Source of the DNA: Clostridiales bacterium
Lineage (GTDB): Bacteria > Bacillota_A > Clostridia > Lachnospirales > Lachnospiraceae
Reading direction: 5' to 3'
NCBI GenBank assembly: GCA_030154385.1
Contig: JASKJZ010000074.1
Location: 1-9,240, forward strand
Length of the DNA stretch: 9,240 nt
The notes under the pieces are model-generated. The model did not search any database, was not told where the DNA came from, and was given only the letters and a program-made list of their open reading frames with translations. This document shows, piece by piece, positions 1 through 6,026 of the stretch (position 1 is the first letter of the stretch; each line of letters opens with the position of its first letter). The translations under genes were made by a program, and so were the position numbers.

Positions 1-2
1 TC

Positions 3-932
3 ATCAGTCAGGTACAGTCCCCTTTTGCCAATATTACTGGTTTTCTGCCAAAATATTATGCGATGTTGGCAAGTGCGGAAAGACTGATGGAAGCGGAGGA
101 ATTTGAAGCGAAGGAATTTGAAGCAGAGGAAGAAACGGATCCAAGCGATAGGAAATCTATTTCACAGATACATACCTTTTATGAGACGTATTTTAAGGCG
201 CTTGTATTGGAACAGGCAGATTTCACCTACCAGCCTCCAGTGAAAGATAGGGAGGCAGTGATACAAAAGGTGCTGACCGGTGTTGATCTTAACATCCAAA
301 AAGGCGATTATGTGGCTTTTACCGGTCCTTCTGGTTGTGGTAAGAGTACGGTCCTTAAGCTGCTGATGTGTTTGTATCCATTGGAGGCAGGAAATCGGTG
401 GATAGAAATAACCGATGGAGATCAAACGGAGCAAAAACATATCCCGCTGACCGCCAATTACCGTCGTCTCTTTGCTTATGTACCACAGGGCAATCATCTG
501 ATGAGCGGAACCATTCGTGAAATTGTGACCTATTCCAATCCGACGGCCATGCAGGAGGAAGACAGAATCTGGAGGGCACTTGGGATTGCATGCGTGGAGG
601 AATTTGTAAAAGAATTACCGCTTTCCCTGGATACAAGGCTTGGAGAACGGGGACAGGGACTTTCAGAAGGACAGATGCAGCGAATTGCTATTGCCAGAGC
701 AGTATACTCGGATAACCCGATATTGATATTAGATGAGGCTACCAGCGCACTGGATGAAAAAACAGAGGAACAGCTGCTTTGTAATCTCTATTCCATGACA
801 AATAAAACGGTACTGATTGTGACCCATAGGAGTGCAGTATTAAAGATCTGCAACAAAGAAGTTCTTTTTTCAGAGGAAGAAGTAAAGATGAGAAATCGGA
901 ACGAAGAGAAAATGAAAGGATACTCAAAATGA
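3..932 (+). CDS. Exporter-type ABC transporter, C-terminal part with ATPase domain (5' truncated by window edge)
   Basis: The reading frame is open from base 3, so the first ATG at 63 is probably internal. The residues before it (ending GFLPKYYAM) look like the last transmembrane helix and linker of a half-size ABC exporter. Numbered from the Met at 63, the nucleotide-binding domain shows Walker A GPSGCGKST at 88-96, a Q-loop in YVPQGN, signature LSEGQ (consensus LSGGQ), Walker B ILILDEATSALDE and the H-loop VTHR. These motifs indicate an ATP-driven exporter at the cytoplasmic membrane, of the type used for peptides, lipids or drugs. An acidic repeat EAEEFEAKEFEAEEE (10-24) sits between the membrane part and the ATPase. 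The stop overlaps the next gene's start (ATGA at 929-932), which implies translational coupling. The substrate cannot be read from the sequence; a modified-peptide exporter is an inference from the neighbour. The family is very likely, the substrate unknown. Confidence 0.9.
   Translation: MSQVQSPFANITGFLPKYYAMLASAERLMEAEEFEAKEFEAEEETDPSDRKSISQIHTFYETYFKALVLEQADFTYQPPVKDREAVIQKVLTGVDLNIQKGDYVAFTGPSGCGKSTVLKLLMCLYPLEAGNRWIEITDGDQTEQKHIPLTANYRRLFAYVPQGNHLMSGTIREIVTYSNPTAMQEEDRIWRALGIACVEEFVKELPLSLDTRLGERGQGLSEGQMQRIAIARAVYSDNPILILDEATSALDEKTEEQLLCNLYSMTNKTVLIVTHRSAVLKICNKEVLFSEEEVKMRNRNEEKMKGYSK
91..135 (+). repeat. 15-nt tandem repeat in the exporter linker
   Basis: Two copies of a 15-nt unit (91-105 and 106-120, one mismatch) are followed by a degenerate third copy (121-135) whose first 10 nt match with one mismatch. 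In frame they encode EAEEF, EAKEF and EAEEE. The result is a short, strongly acidic segment between the membrane and ATPase domains. It may vary in copy number between strains; that is inference. Confidence 0.75.
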
Positions 933-2113
933 TTGAGATTGATACAAAAACGAAGACCCCCTTAGAAAGGGCTGGCTTTGATATGATATATTTGGTGGCC
1001 TGCAGTCTGCATGGCATGATACCAGAACAAAGTCTTGTGAAACAGATGAACTTGACTGTTTTATACCGTATGGCAAAGTATCATAGTCTGACTGCTATGG
1101 TTTGTATGGCTTTGGAATCATCGGATATATTTTTAGTCTGCGAGGAGGAGCCGATTATAAGGAAGTGGAAGGAGGAAAAAGAGAAAGCGATTCGGAAAAA
1201 CTTGTTGTTAGATACCGAGCGAAGTGAAATTATAAGTTTTATGGAGAAGGAAGGTATCTGGTATATGCCACTTAAGGGAATCCTGTTAAAGAAGATGTAT
1301 CCAAAGTTTGGCATGCGGCAGATGGCGGATAATGATATCCTTTATGACGAACGATATCAAAAAGAGCTGCTAAGTTTTATGACAGAACGGGGGTATAAAG
1401 CGTCCCAGATTGGAAAAGGAAATCATGATGTTTATACAAAGGCGCCAGTTTATAACTATGAATTACATACATCGTTATATGGATCGATGCATGACAAAAG
1501 CTGGGAAGAATATTACAGGAATGTAAAGCAGCGGCTGTTAAAAGATAGAAATAACGATTTTGGGTATCATTTTAAAGCGGAAGATTTTTATATCTATCTC
1601 TTAACCCATACTTACAAACATTATAGTGGCAGTGGAACCGGACTTCGTTCTCTCGTCGATACTTATGTGTATTTGCAGCATAAGGAGGTTAAGTTCAATT
1701 GGCATTATGTGTCGGTTGAACTGGAAGAACTTAAGATAACGGAATTTGAACGGGAAAGCAGACAGTTATGTAAGAAGATTTTCTCTAAAAACATGGAACC
1801 GCTTACAGAAAAAGAATGCGACATGCTTACCTATTATCTTGGATGTGGAACCTATGGTACGATGAAAAACAACATAGAAAAGAAGCTTCGCAACTATCAG
1901 CAGGATGAGAAAGCAGTGACAGCACGCGTCAAGATAAAATACTATGTTAGACGATTGATACCAGATAGGGAGCATTATAAAAATTATGCACCATTGGTAT
2001 ACCGTCATAAATGGCTAATACCGTGTTACTTGGTTTTTCGGGTAATACGGGGTCTCATATGCAAAGGAAAGAAGATACGAGGAGAGATAAAAGTAGTACA
2101 TGAAATCAATTAA
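929..2113 (+). CDS. Nucleotidyltransferase-fold family protein (NTP_transf_5-like, PF14907)
   Basis: This is a 394-residue soluble protein. The recognisable core is LKG at 115-117 followed by a Leu/Tyr-rich helix and then R130-Q-M-A-D134-N-D136-I-L. It matches the LKG...R..DiDiL pattern of the uncharacterised nucleotidyltransferase family PF14907, in which the Asp pair would bind metal and NTP. The N-terminal 110 residues and C-terminal half are helical and charged, with a basic tail. The start at 929 overlaps the exporter stop by 4 nt and has a GAAAGGA ribosome site at 914-920. Members of this family occur in Firmicutes lasso-peptide and related clusters next to an ABC exporter, which is the arrangement here. 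The acceptor substrate is unknown. The family assignment is by eye from the motif and is fairly secure; a peptide-modifying role is inference. Confidence 0.78.
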   Translation: MIEIDTKTKTPLERAGFDMIYLVACSLHGMIPEQSLVKQMNLTVLYRMAKYHSLTAMVCMALESSDIFLVCEEEPIIRKWKEEKEKAIRKNLLLDTERSEIISFMEKEGIWYMPLKGILLKKMYPKFGMRQMADNDILYDERYQKELLSFMTERGYKASQIGKGNHDVYTKAPVYNYELHTSLYGSMHDKSWEEYYRNVKQRLLKDRNNDFGYHFKAEDFYIYLLTHTYKHYSGSGTGLRSLVDTYVYLQHKEVKFNWHYVSVELEELKITEFERESRQLCKKIFSKNMEPLTEKECDMLTYYLGCGTYGTMKNNIEKKLRNYQQDEKAVTARVKIKYYVRRLIPDREHYKNYAPLVYRHKWLIPCYLVFRVIRGLICKGKKIRGEIKVVHEIN

Positions 2114-2156
2114 GATAAAATAAGGGGGGTAATCGGGTAAAGGATGAATGAAGTAT

Positions 2157-2186
2157 TTGCTTTTCTGCCTCCTTTTGGTATATACT
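2157..2186 (+). promoter_or_regulatory. Candidate promoter of the mazEF-like pair
   Basis: A good -10 box TATACT (2181-2186, 5 of 6 to consensus) lies 18 nt after a weak -35 TTGCTT (2157-2162). An overlapping extended -10 reading (TGG followed by TATATA) is also possible. Transcription would begin near 2193, at or just past the centre of the palindrome, leaving a short leader with the ribosome site. The -35 is poor, so confidence is moderate. Confidence 0.45.
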
Positions 2187-2211
2187 ATGTATATACCAAA
2201 AGGAGGCAGAA
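2163..2211. promoter_or_regulatory. Perfect 23-bp inverted repeat: probable operator over promoter and ribosome site
   Basis: Bases 2163-2185 are exactly complementary to 2189-2211, with TAT between them. The repeat ends 2 nt before the antitoxin ATG (2214). The candidate -10 box sits in the left arm and centre, and the Shine-Dalgarno AAGGAGG (2200-2206) is in the right arm. MazE-type antitoxins bind palindromes at their own promoters through the AbrB fold, so this is the natural operator. There is no T-run on either side, which argues against a terminator. In an RNA that started upstream, the same repeat would fold and bury the ribosome site. Confidence 0.8.
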
Positions 2212-2213
2212 TT

Positions 2214-2456
2214 ATGATAACACAAGTTAAATCATGGGGAAATGGTCAGGGTGTTCGATTTTCAAAAGAATTATTGGATTCGGTCGGAATTCATGTCGAT
2301 GAATATATTGATGTTCAGATTAAGGATGGGAGCATTGTTTTGTCCAAAACCTTTCGGCATAAATCGCTTGAAGAGAGGACATTAGAATGCCAGGGGAAAA
2401 TCGGTCCTTATGATGAAATATCATGGGGAGAAGCAGAGGGAAGGGAACAATGGTAA
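2214..2456 (+). CDS. MazE-type antitoxin, AbrB/SpoVT-like DNA-binding protein
   Basis: The protein has 80 residues. Residues 1-45 form the AbrB/MazE swapped-hairpin motif: ITQVKSWGNGQGVRFSKELL, then a short helix, then IDVQIKDGSIVLS. The acidic tail (about 46-80, ending WGEAEGREQW) is the kind of flexible segment that wraps and neutralises the toxin. The ATG at 2214 was chosen because AAGGAGG lies 7 nt upstream and the domain begins at once. An in-frame ATG at 2148 would add 22 residues translated across the palindrome and is unlikely. The stop is immediately followed by the toxin start at 2457, as expected of a two-gene unit. It probably represses its own promoter through the palindrome just upstream. 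The family is secure. Confidence 0.9.
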   Translation: MITQVKSWGNGQGVRFSKELLDSVGIHVDEYIDVQIKDGSIVLSKTFRHKSLEERTLECQGKIGPYDEISWGEAEGREQW

Positions 2457-2774
2457 ATGATGAGAGAGATAGCACAGGGCGATATTCTTTCTGTAGAAAG
2501 GGTTAGTACTCCAGTAGTAGTTGTAAGCAAAACATTCTTTAATCAAACAGAACAAATCATAGCGTGCCCAATTTTAAAAAATGCATCAATTGACCCCTTG
2601 CACATCTCAATTCATACAGATGCAATAATGGGAGTTGTTTTAGGTGAACAAATGAAATTACTAGATTTACGAGCAAGGGGATATAAGAAGATAGCAGAAC
2701 TGAAAATCGAGGAGATTATGAACATAGCAGATGCAATACAAAGTATCTTTGACTATTATCCCTATGGAAAATAA
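2457..2774 (+). CDS. Divergent MazF/PemK-like toxin protein
   Basis: The 105-residue protein shows the MazF/PemK plan: QGDIL near the N-terminus (7-11), a VVVVSKTFFNQ strand-turn (20-30), CPIL (37-40), a central strand with GVVLGEQMKLLD, and a C-terminal helix ending IADAIQSIFDY. Active MazF RNases carry a GxE..xRP loop before the second strand and a PxT after the third. Here the loop is shortened, the Arg position reads Thr18 (TP instead of RP), and the Thr position reads Leu40. It may therefore be an RNase-inactive or mechanistically different subfamily, which still pairs with a MazE-like protein. Start 2457 follows the antitoxin stop directly; the ATG at 2460 is equally possible. No strong ribosome site is seen, so coupling is likely. 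The family is likely, toxicity uncertain. Confidence 0.82.
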   Translation: MMREIAQGDILSVERVSTPVVVVSKTFFNQTEQIIACPILKNASIDPLHISIHTDAIMGVVLGEQMKLLDLRARGYKKIAELKIEEIMNIADAIQSIFDYYPYGK

Positions 2775-2806
2775 AAGGAGCGGTACGCCTTAGTGAACCG
2801 CTCCTT
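2775..2806. terminator. Shared hairpin terminator between convergent operons
   Basis: A perfect 10-bp stem (AAGGAGCGGT, 2775-2784, with ACCGCTCCTT, 2797-2806) encloses a 12-nt loop. Read on the - strand, the stem is followed by TTTTATTTT, a good U-tract that overlaps the toxin stop codon, so termination of the opp-cyclophilin transcript is well supported. On the + strand the following bases (CCTGCATTCTT) form a weak tract, so stopping of mazEF transcripts is less certain. Confidence 0.85.
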
Positions 2807-2815
2807 CCTGCATTC

Positions 2816-3304
2816 TTAACTTGGATCAATTACAATTTTTTCAATAATGGGCAGCACGATCGGCTTATTCCATGTGTCTGCTCCATAGGTTTCGGTGCCA
2901 GCAATAAGGTCAAGCACATCAAAGCCTTCGACTAATTGACCAAAGGCCGCGTATTTGCCATCCAGCTTATTGGCGTCCTGGTGGACGACAAAGAACTGTG
3001 TTCCTGCACTGTCAAAGTCATCGTCACGCGCCATAGAAATGGCACCTCGCGTATGTTTGATCGGGTTGTCGATTCCATTTGCTGCAAATTCTCCTTTAAT
3101 GTGCCAGTCGCTATCCGTCATAATATCATTGTCAGGAGATCCGCCTTGGATGACATAATCCTTTACAATACGGCACCAGCCAAGACCGTTGTAGAAACCG
3201 CTATTTACGGTTTCTACAAAATTTGCAACGGTGATTGGTGCAAGCGCTTCATACAGCTCAAACACCATATTTCCATAGTCTTTGGTTATAATCGTACACT
3301 TCAT
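2816..3304 (-). CDS. Cyclophilin-type peptidyl-prolyl cis-trans isomerase
   Basis: This 162-residue single-domain cyclophilin catalyses cis-trans isomerisation of peptide bonds before proline. Catalytic-site features are R45 (in CRIVKDYVIQGG, the usual FHRVI.dFmIQGG), Q53, and SAGTQFFV at 99-106 with the LDGKYAAFG segment at 114-122. Length is typical for small bacterial enzymes. There is no signal peptide or lipobox, so it should act in the cytoplasm. The position aligned with the cyclosporin-contact Trp of human cyclophilin A appears to be Lys113, as is common in bacteria for a non-Trp residue. It starts 2 nt after the oppA stop with no clear ribosome site, which suggests translational coupling and last place in the opp operon. 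Function is secure; why it accompanies a peptide importer is not evident. Confidence 0.93.
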   Translation of the reverse strand: MKCTIITKDYGNMVFELYEALAPITVANFVETVNSGFYNGLGWCRIVKDYVIQGGSPDNDIMTDSDWHIKGEFAANGIDNPIKHTRGAISMARDDDFDSAGTQFFVVHQDANKLDGKYAAFGQLVEGFDVLDLIAGTETYGADTWNKPIVLPIIEKIVIDPS

Positions 3305-3306
3305 CG

Positions 3307-4986
3307 CTATTCACTCTTTTTGGCATGCTTGAAATATAGATTTCCAGATGCCGTCATATAATATCCAGTTACGTTTTTACTCATCAAGAAATTATTAGCC
3401 TTGTAATATAGATTGATGTAAGGATATTCATCCATTACAAGATTTTCTGCCTGTCTCATTAAATCCAAAGCTTTTTTACTATCAGTCTCTGCCATAACCT
3501 GCTTTACTAATTCGTCGTACTGGCTATTGCTATAGAAGGAGTTGTTTGTCACATCACCTGTCACAAGTAAAGGTAAAAAGCTCATTGGATGCATATAATC
3601 CGCACTCCAGCCCATTGCAGCAACTCCATAATCCCCTTTTTGTACACTTTCATAGTAAATCGCCCAATCGTTTGAAGAAATTTCTACCTGGATGCCAAGA
3701 TTGGTTTCTAACATTTCTGCCATCGCTTCTACGACCTTTTTCGCGGTATCATCGGAATAGTAGGACAGTTGTAAGGTTGGGAATCCTTCGCCGTCTGGAT
3801 ATCCAGCTTCCGCGAGGGCAGCTTTTGCTTCCTCTGGATTTGCACCAGCAGAAAGTCCCCTGTCAGAACGTCCGTCCACTAAATCCTCTCCATCCACGGC
3901 ATAGCCAGGAGAAATAAAGTTGTATGCTGGCTGCGCGTCAATCTGAACGACGTTATCAATAATGGATTGACGATCAATTGCAAGATTTAAGGCTTTTCGA
4001 ACCAATGGATTGTTATAAGGTTCCTTCGAACAATTGATTAAGTAATATACCGTACCAAAGCTTGATACCGTTTGAAGACCCTCATCGGAAGCTTTTAATC
4101 GTTTGATGTCGCTGGATGGAACACTGCGAATACCATCAACTTCGCCTGCCTCATATGCGGTTAGTGCAGTAGAGGTATCCATAATATAGCGGAAGGTAAT
4201 TTTGTCAAGGGTGGTATTGGCATTATCCCAATAGTTTTCATTGCGTTCCAAAACAATGCTTTCCCCCATATTCATTTCGGTTATCTTGTATGGACCATTA
4301 CAAATATAGCTGTCAGGACTGCTTGTCCATTTATCCGCATTTGCATCGATTGTTGCTTTTTGAACAGGATCAAATACCCACATGCTTAAAATATCAATAA
4401 AGAAGGAAGTCGGCTGAATTAATGTAATTTGCAGCGTTTTATCATCAACGGCTTTTACACCCAGTGTATCCTCCGAGCCAGTTCCATCGTAGTATTCTTG
4501 TGCTCCTGCAACATAATCTGTGACCATACTTAGATACTGTGCTGTTGTAGCTGGTGTTAGTACTCGTTCAATTGAATAGACATAGTCCTTGGCGGTCAAA
4601 TCACTTCCATCACTCCACTTGAGTCCGTCGCGTAAATGGAAGGTGTATACCGTTCCATCCTCACTCACATCCCATGTTTCTGCATTTCCTGGAACGACAC
4701 TGCCAGATTCGTCGTTGGTTACCAGTCCCTCAAAGCAGTTTGCTAAAAATGGTGCAGCAAAGGAGTTATTGGTAATACCTGGGTCAAGACCATCTGGTTC
4801 GTTACTGAGTACAAATGTGATTTCCTGATTTTCACTTGCCACAACGGGCTCTTCACTTGCTTCCGGGGTTGTCTCTTCCGTTGCTGTCGGTATTGTTTGG
4901 GGTTCCTTTTGTGTACTGCCACAAGCAGATAGCAGCATACTTCCTGCCAGCATCATAGACATGATGACACTTAATTTTCTTTTCAT
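3307..4986 (-). CDS. oppA: Oligopeptide ABC transporter substrate-binding lipoprotein
   Basis: This 559-residue family 5 extracellular solute-binding protein (SBP_bac_5) has a lipoprotein signal peptide: basic KRK, a hydrophobic core and lipobox LSAC, with lipidation at Cys22. A Thr/Glu/Pro-rich spacer (about 25-50) tethers the mature domain, which begins near EITFVLSNEPDGLDPG. The family hallmark DGLKWSDGSDLTAKDYVYSI is clear. The protein would sit on the outer face of the membrane, capture peptides and deliver them to OppB/OppC. A strong ribosome site (AGGAGG at 4994-4999, 7 nt spacing) fixes the start. Placement after oppF, with a candidate promoter in the 74-nt gap, suggests separate high-level expression of the receptor. 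Family 5 also binds dipeptides, nickel and sugars, so the ligand is inferred from the neighbouring oppBCDF genes. Confidence 0.95.
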   Translation of the reverse strand: MKRKLSVIMSMMLAGSMLLSACGSTQKEPQTIPTATEETTPEASEEPVVASENQEITFVLSNEPDGLDPGITNNSFAAPFLANCFEGLVTNDESGSVVPGNAETWDVSEDGTVYTFHLRDGLKWSDGSDLTAKDYVYSIERVLTPATTAQYLSMVTDYVAGAQEYYDGTGSEDTLGVKAVDDKTLQITLIQPTSFFIDILSMWVFDPVQKATIDANADKWTSSPDSYICNGPYKITEMNMGESIVLERNENYWDNANTTLDKITFRYIMDTSTALTAYEAGEVDGIRSVPSSDIKRLKASDEGLQTVSSFGTVYYLINCSKEPYNNPLVRKALNLAIDRQSIIDNVVQIDAQPAYNFISPGYAVDGEDLVDGRSDRGLSAGANPEEAKAALAEAGYPDGEGFPTLQLSYYSDDTAKKVVEAMAEMLETNLGIQVEISSNDWAIYYESVQKGDYGVAAMGWSADYMHPMSFLPLLVTGDVTNNSFYSNSQYDELVKQVMAETDSKKALDLMRQAENLVMDEYPYINLYYKANNFLMSKNVTGYYMTASGNLYFKHAKKSE

Positions 4987-5010
4987 ATCGTTTCCTCCTG
5001 GTCTAAATTT

Positions 5011-5039
5011 ATAATATTAACTGTATTCTCCTTTGTCTT
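5011..5039 (-). promoter_or_regulatory. Candidate internal promoter for oppA
   Basis: On the - strand a -35-like AAGACA (5034-5039, 4 of 6 to TTGACA) is separated by exactly 17 nt from TATTAT (5011-5016, 5 of 6 to TATAAT). Transcription would start near 5004 and give a short leader carrying the AGGAGG site. The spacing and position are good and the -35 is mediocre. Nothing else of note was seen in the 4987-5060 gap, and no terminator separates oppF from oppA. Confidence 0.4.
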
Positions 5040-5060
5040 AGGGAAACAGCAATATGTGTG

Positions 5061-6026
5061 TTACTCATAAAGATGGCATGCAACAAAATGTCCATTTTCC
5101 ACCTCTTTATAGCTTGGTATCTCATCCTTGCACCGATTGGTAGCATAGGGGCATCTGGTATGGAAACGGCATCCTGAAGGTGGATTGATTGGACTGGGAA
5201 TATCTCCCTTCATACTGCTTTCTGTTTTTTGGCGTGCAAGCTTTGGATTGGCAATCGGTATTCCGCCTAAAAGTCCTTTTGTATAAGGATGCAGCGGATT
5301 ACGATAGATTTCATTGGCTTCGCACATTTCAACAAGATTTCCAAGGTACATAACACCCACATCATCGGATACATAGCGAACCATTGACAGGTCGTGTGCA
5401 ATAAACAGATAAGATAATTTCTTATCCTGTTGATAATCTCTTAGCAAATTTATGATTTGCGCCTGTATGGAAACATCCAGTGCCGATATTGGCTCATCAC
5501 AGATCACGAGCTCAGGTTTTAAAACCAAAGCTCTTGCAATGCCAACACGCTGCCTTTGCCCACCAGAAAATTCGTGTGCGTAACGATTTGCATGCTCTTT
5601 CGTCAGTCCTACTAGCTCAAGCATAGGATATACAAAATCGTTTACATCTTTTTTGCTCTTCACAATATTATGTGCAAGCAGAGGCTCAGCAATAATATCC
5701 CGCACGGTCATTCGTGCATTTAAGGATGCGTAAGGGTCTTGAAAAATCATTTGCATTTTTTTTCGCACTGGCTTTAGTTGTTTTTGATTCATTGTTGAGA
5801 TATCTTCACCATCCAAAAGGATTTGTCCGCTAGTAGGTTCATAGATGCGGATAATCGTTCTTGCACAGCTGCTTTTTCCACATCCGGATTCGCCTACCAA
5901 TCCAAGTGTTTTTCCTTTTTTCAGGGAAAAGCTTACCTGATCGACGGCATGGACTACTTGCTTTCTGTTTCCTGTTTTATAGTGCTTGGTAAGGTCTTTC
6001 ACCTCTAGCATAATGTTATCCCTCAT
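5061..6026 (-). CDS. oppF: Oligopeptide ABC transporter ATP-binding protein OppF
   Basis: The 321-residue ATPase partners with OppD to power import. Motifs are Walker A GESGCGKSS (45-53), Q-loop FQDP (95-98), signature FSGGQRQRVGIARA (153-166), Walker B LVICDEP (173-179) with SALD, and the switch His211. The C-terminal oligopeptide_HPY region (PLHPYTKGLL onward) ends with Cys286, 292, 299 and 317 in the spacing C-x5-C-x6-C-x17-C, which in related DppD/OppD proteins holds an iron-sulfur cluster. The chosen ATG at 6026 has AAGGAG 7 nt upstream and overlaps the end of oppD by 11 nt. The frame stays open to 6191, but that would add 55 residues of non-family sequence. An ATG at 6011 is a weaker alternative. 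The pairing with oppD just upstream makes OppF a confident name. Confidence 0.95.
   Translation of the reverse strand: MRDNIMLEVKDLTKHYKTGNRKQVVHAVDQVSFSLKKGKTLGLVGESGCGKSSCARTIIRIYEPTSGQILLDGEDISTMNQKQLKPVRKKMQMIFQDPYASLNARMTVRDIIAEPLLAHNIVKSKKDVNDFVYPMLELVGLTKEHANRYAHEFSGGQRQRVGIARALVLKPELVICDEPISALDVSIQAQIINLLRDYQQDKKLSYLFIAHDLSMVRYVSDDVGVMYLGNLVEMCEANEIYRNPLHPYTKGLLGGIPIANPKLARQKTESSMKGDIPSPINPPSGCRFHTRCPYATNRCKDEIPSYKEVENGHFVACHLYE

Noticed and set aside
162..636. Two - strand open frames opposite the ABC ATPase
   Set aside because: They overlap the conserved ATPase motifs antisense and show no family features.
2163..2211. Palindrome as an intrinsic terminator or insertion-sequence end
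   Set aside because: No T-run follows the stem on either strand, no transposase or target duplication is nearby, and it sits over a start site rather than after a gene.
2148..2213. In-frame upstream start (ATG 2148) giving a hydrophobic N-terminal extension on the antitoxin
   Set aside because: It would translate across the perfect palindrome and the strong ribosome site. The MazE domain starts exactly at 2214, and the hydrophobic stretch is a by-product of the repeat.
2936..3361. 141-codon open frame on the + strand opposite the cyclophilin gene
   Set aside because: It is antisense to a clear cyclophilin and the end of oppA, and shows no recognisable domain.
3546..3917. 123-codon open frame on the + strand opposite oppA
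   Set aside because: Low-complexity Ser/Leu/Pro/His composition typical of an antisense shadow; oppA is unambiguous.
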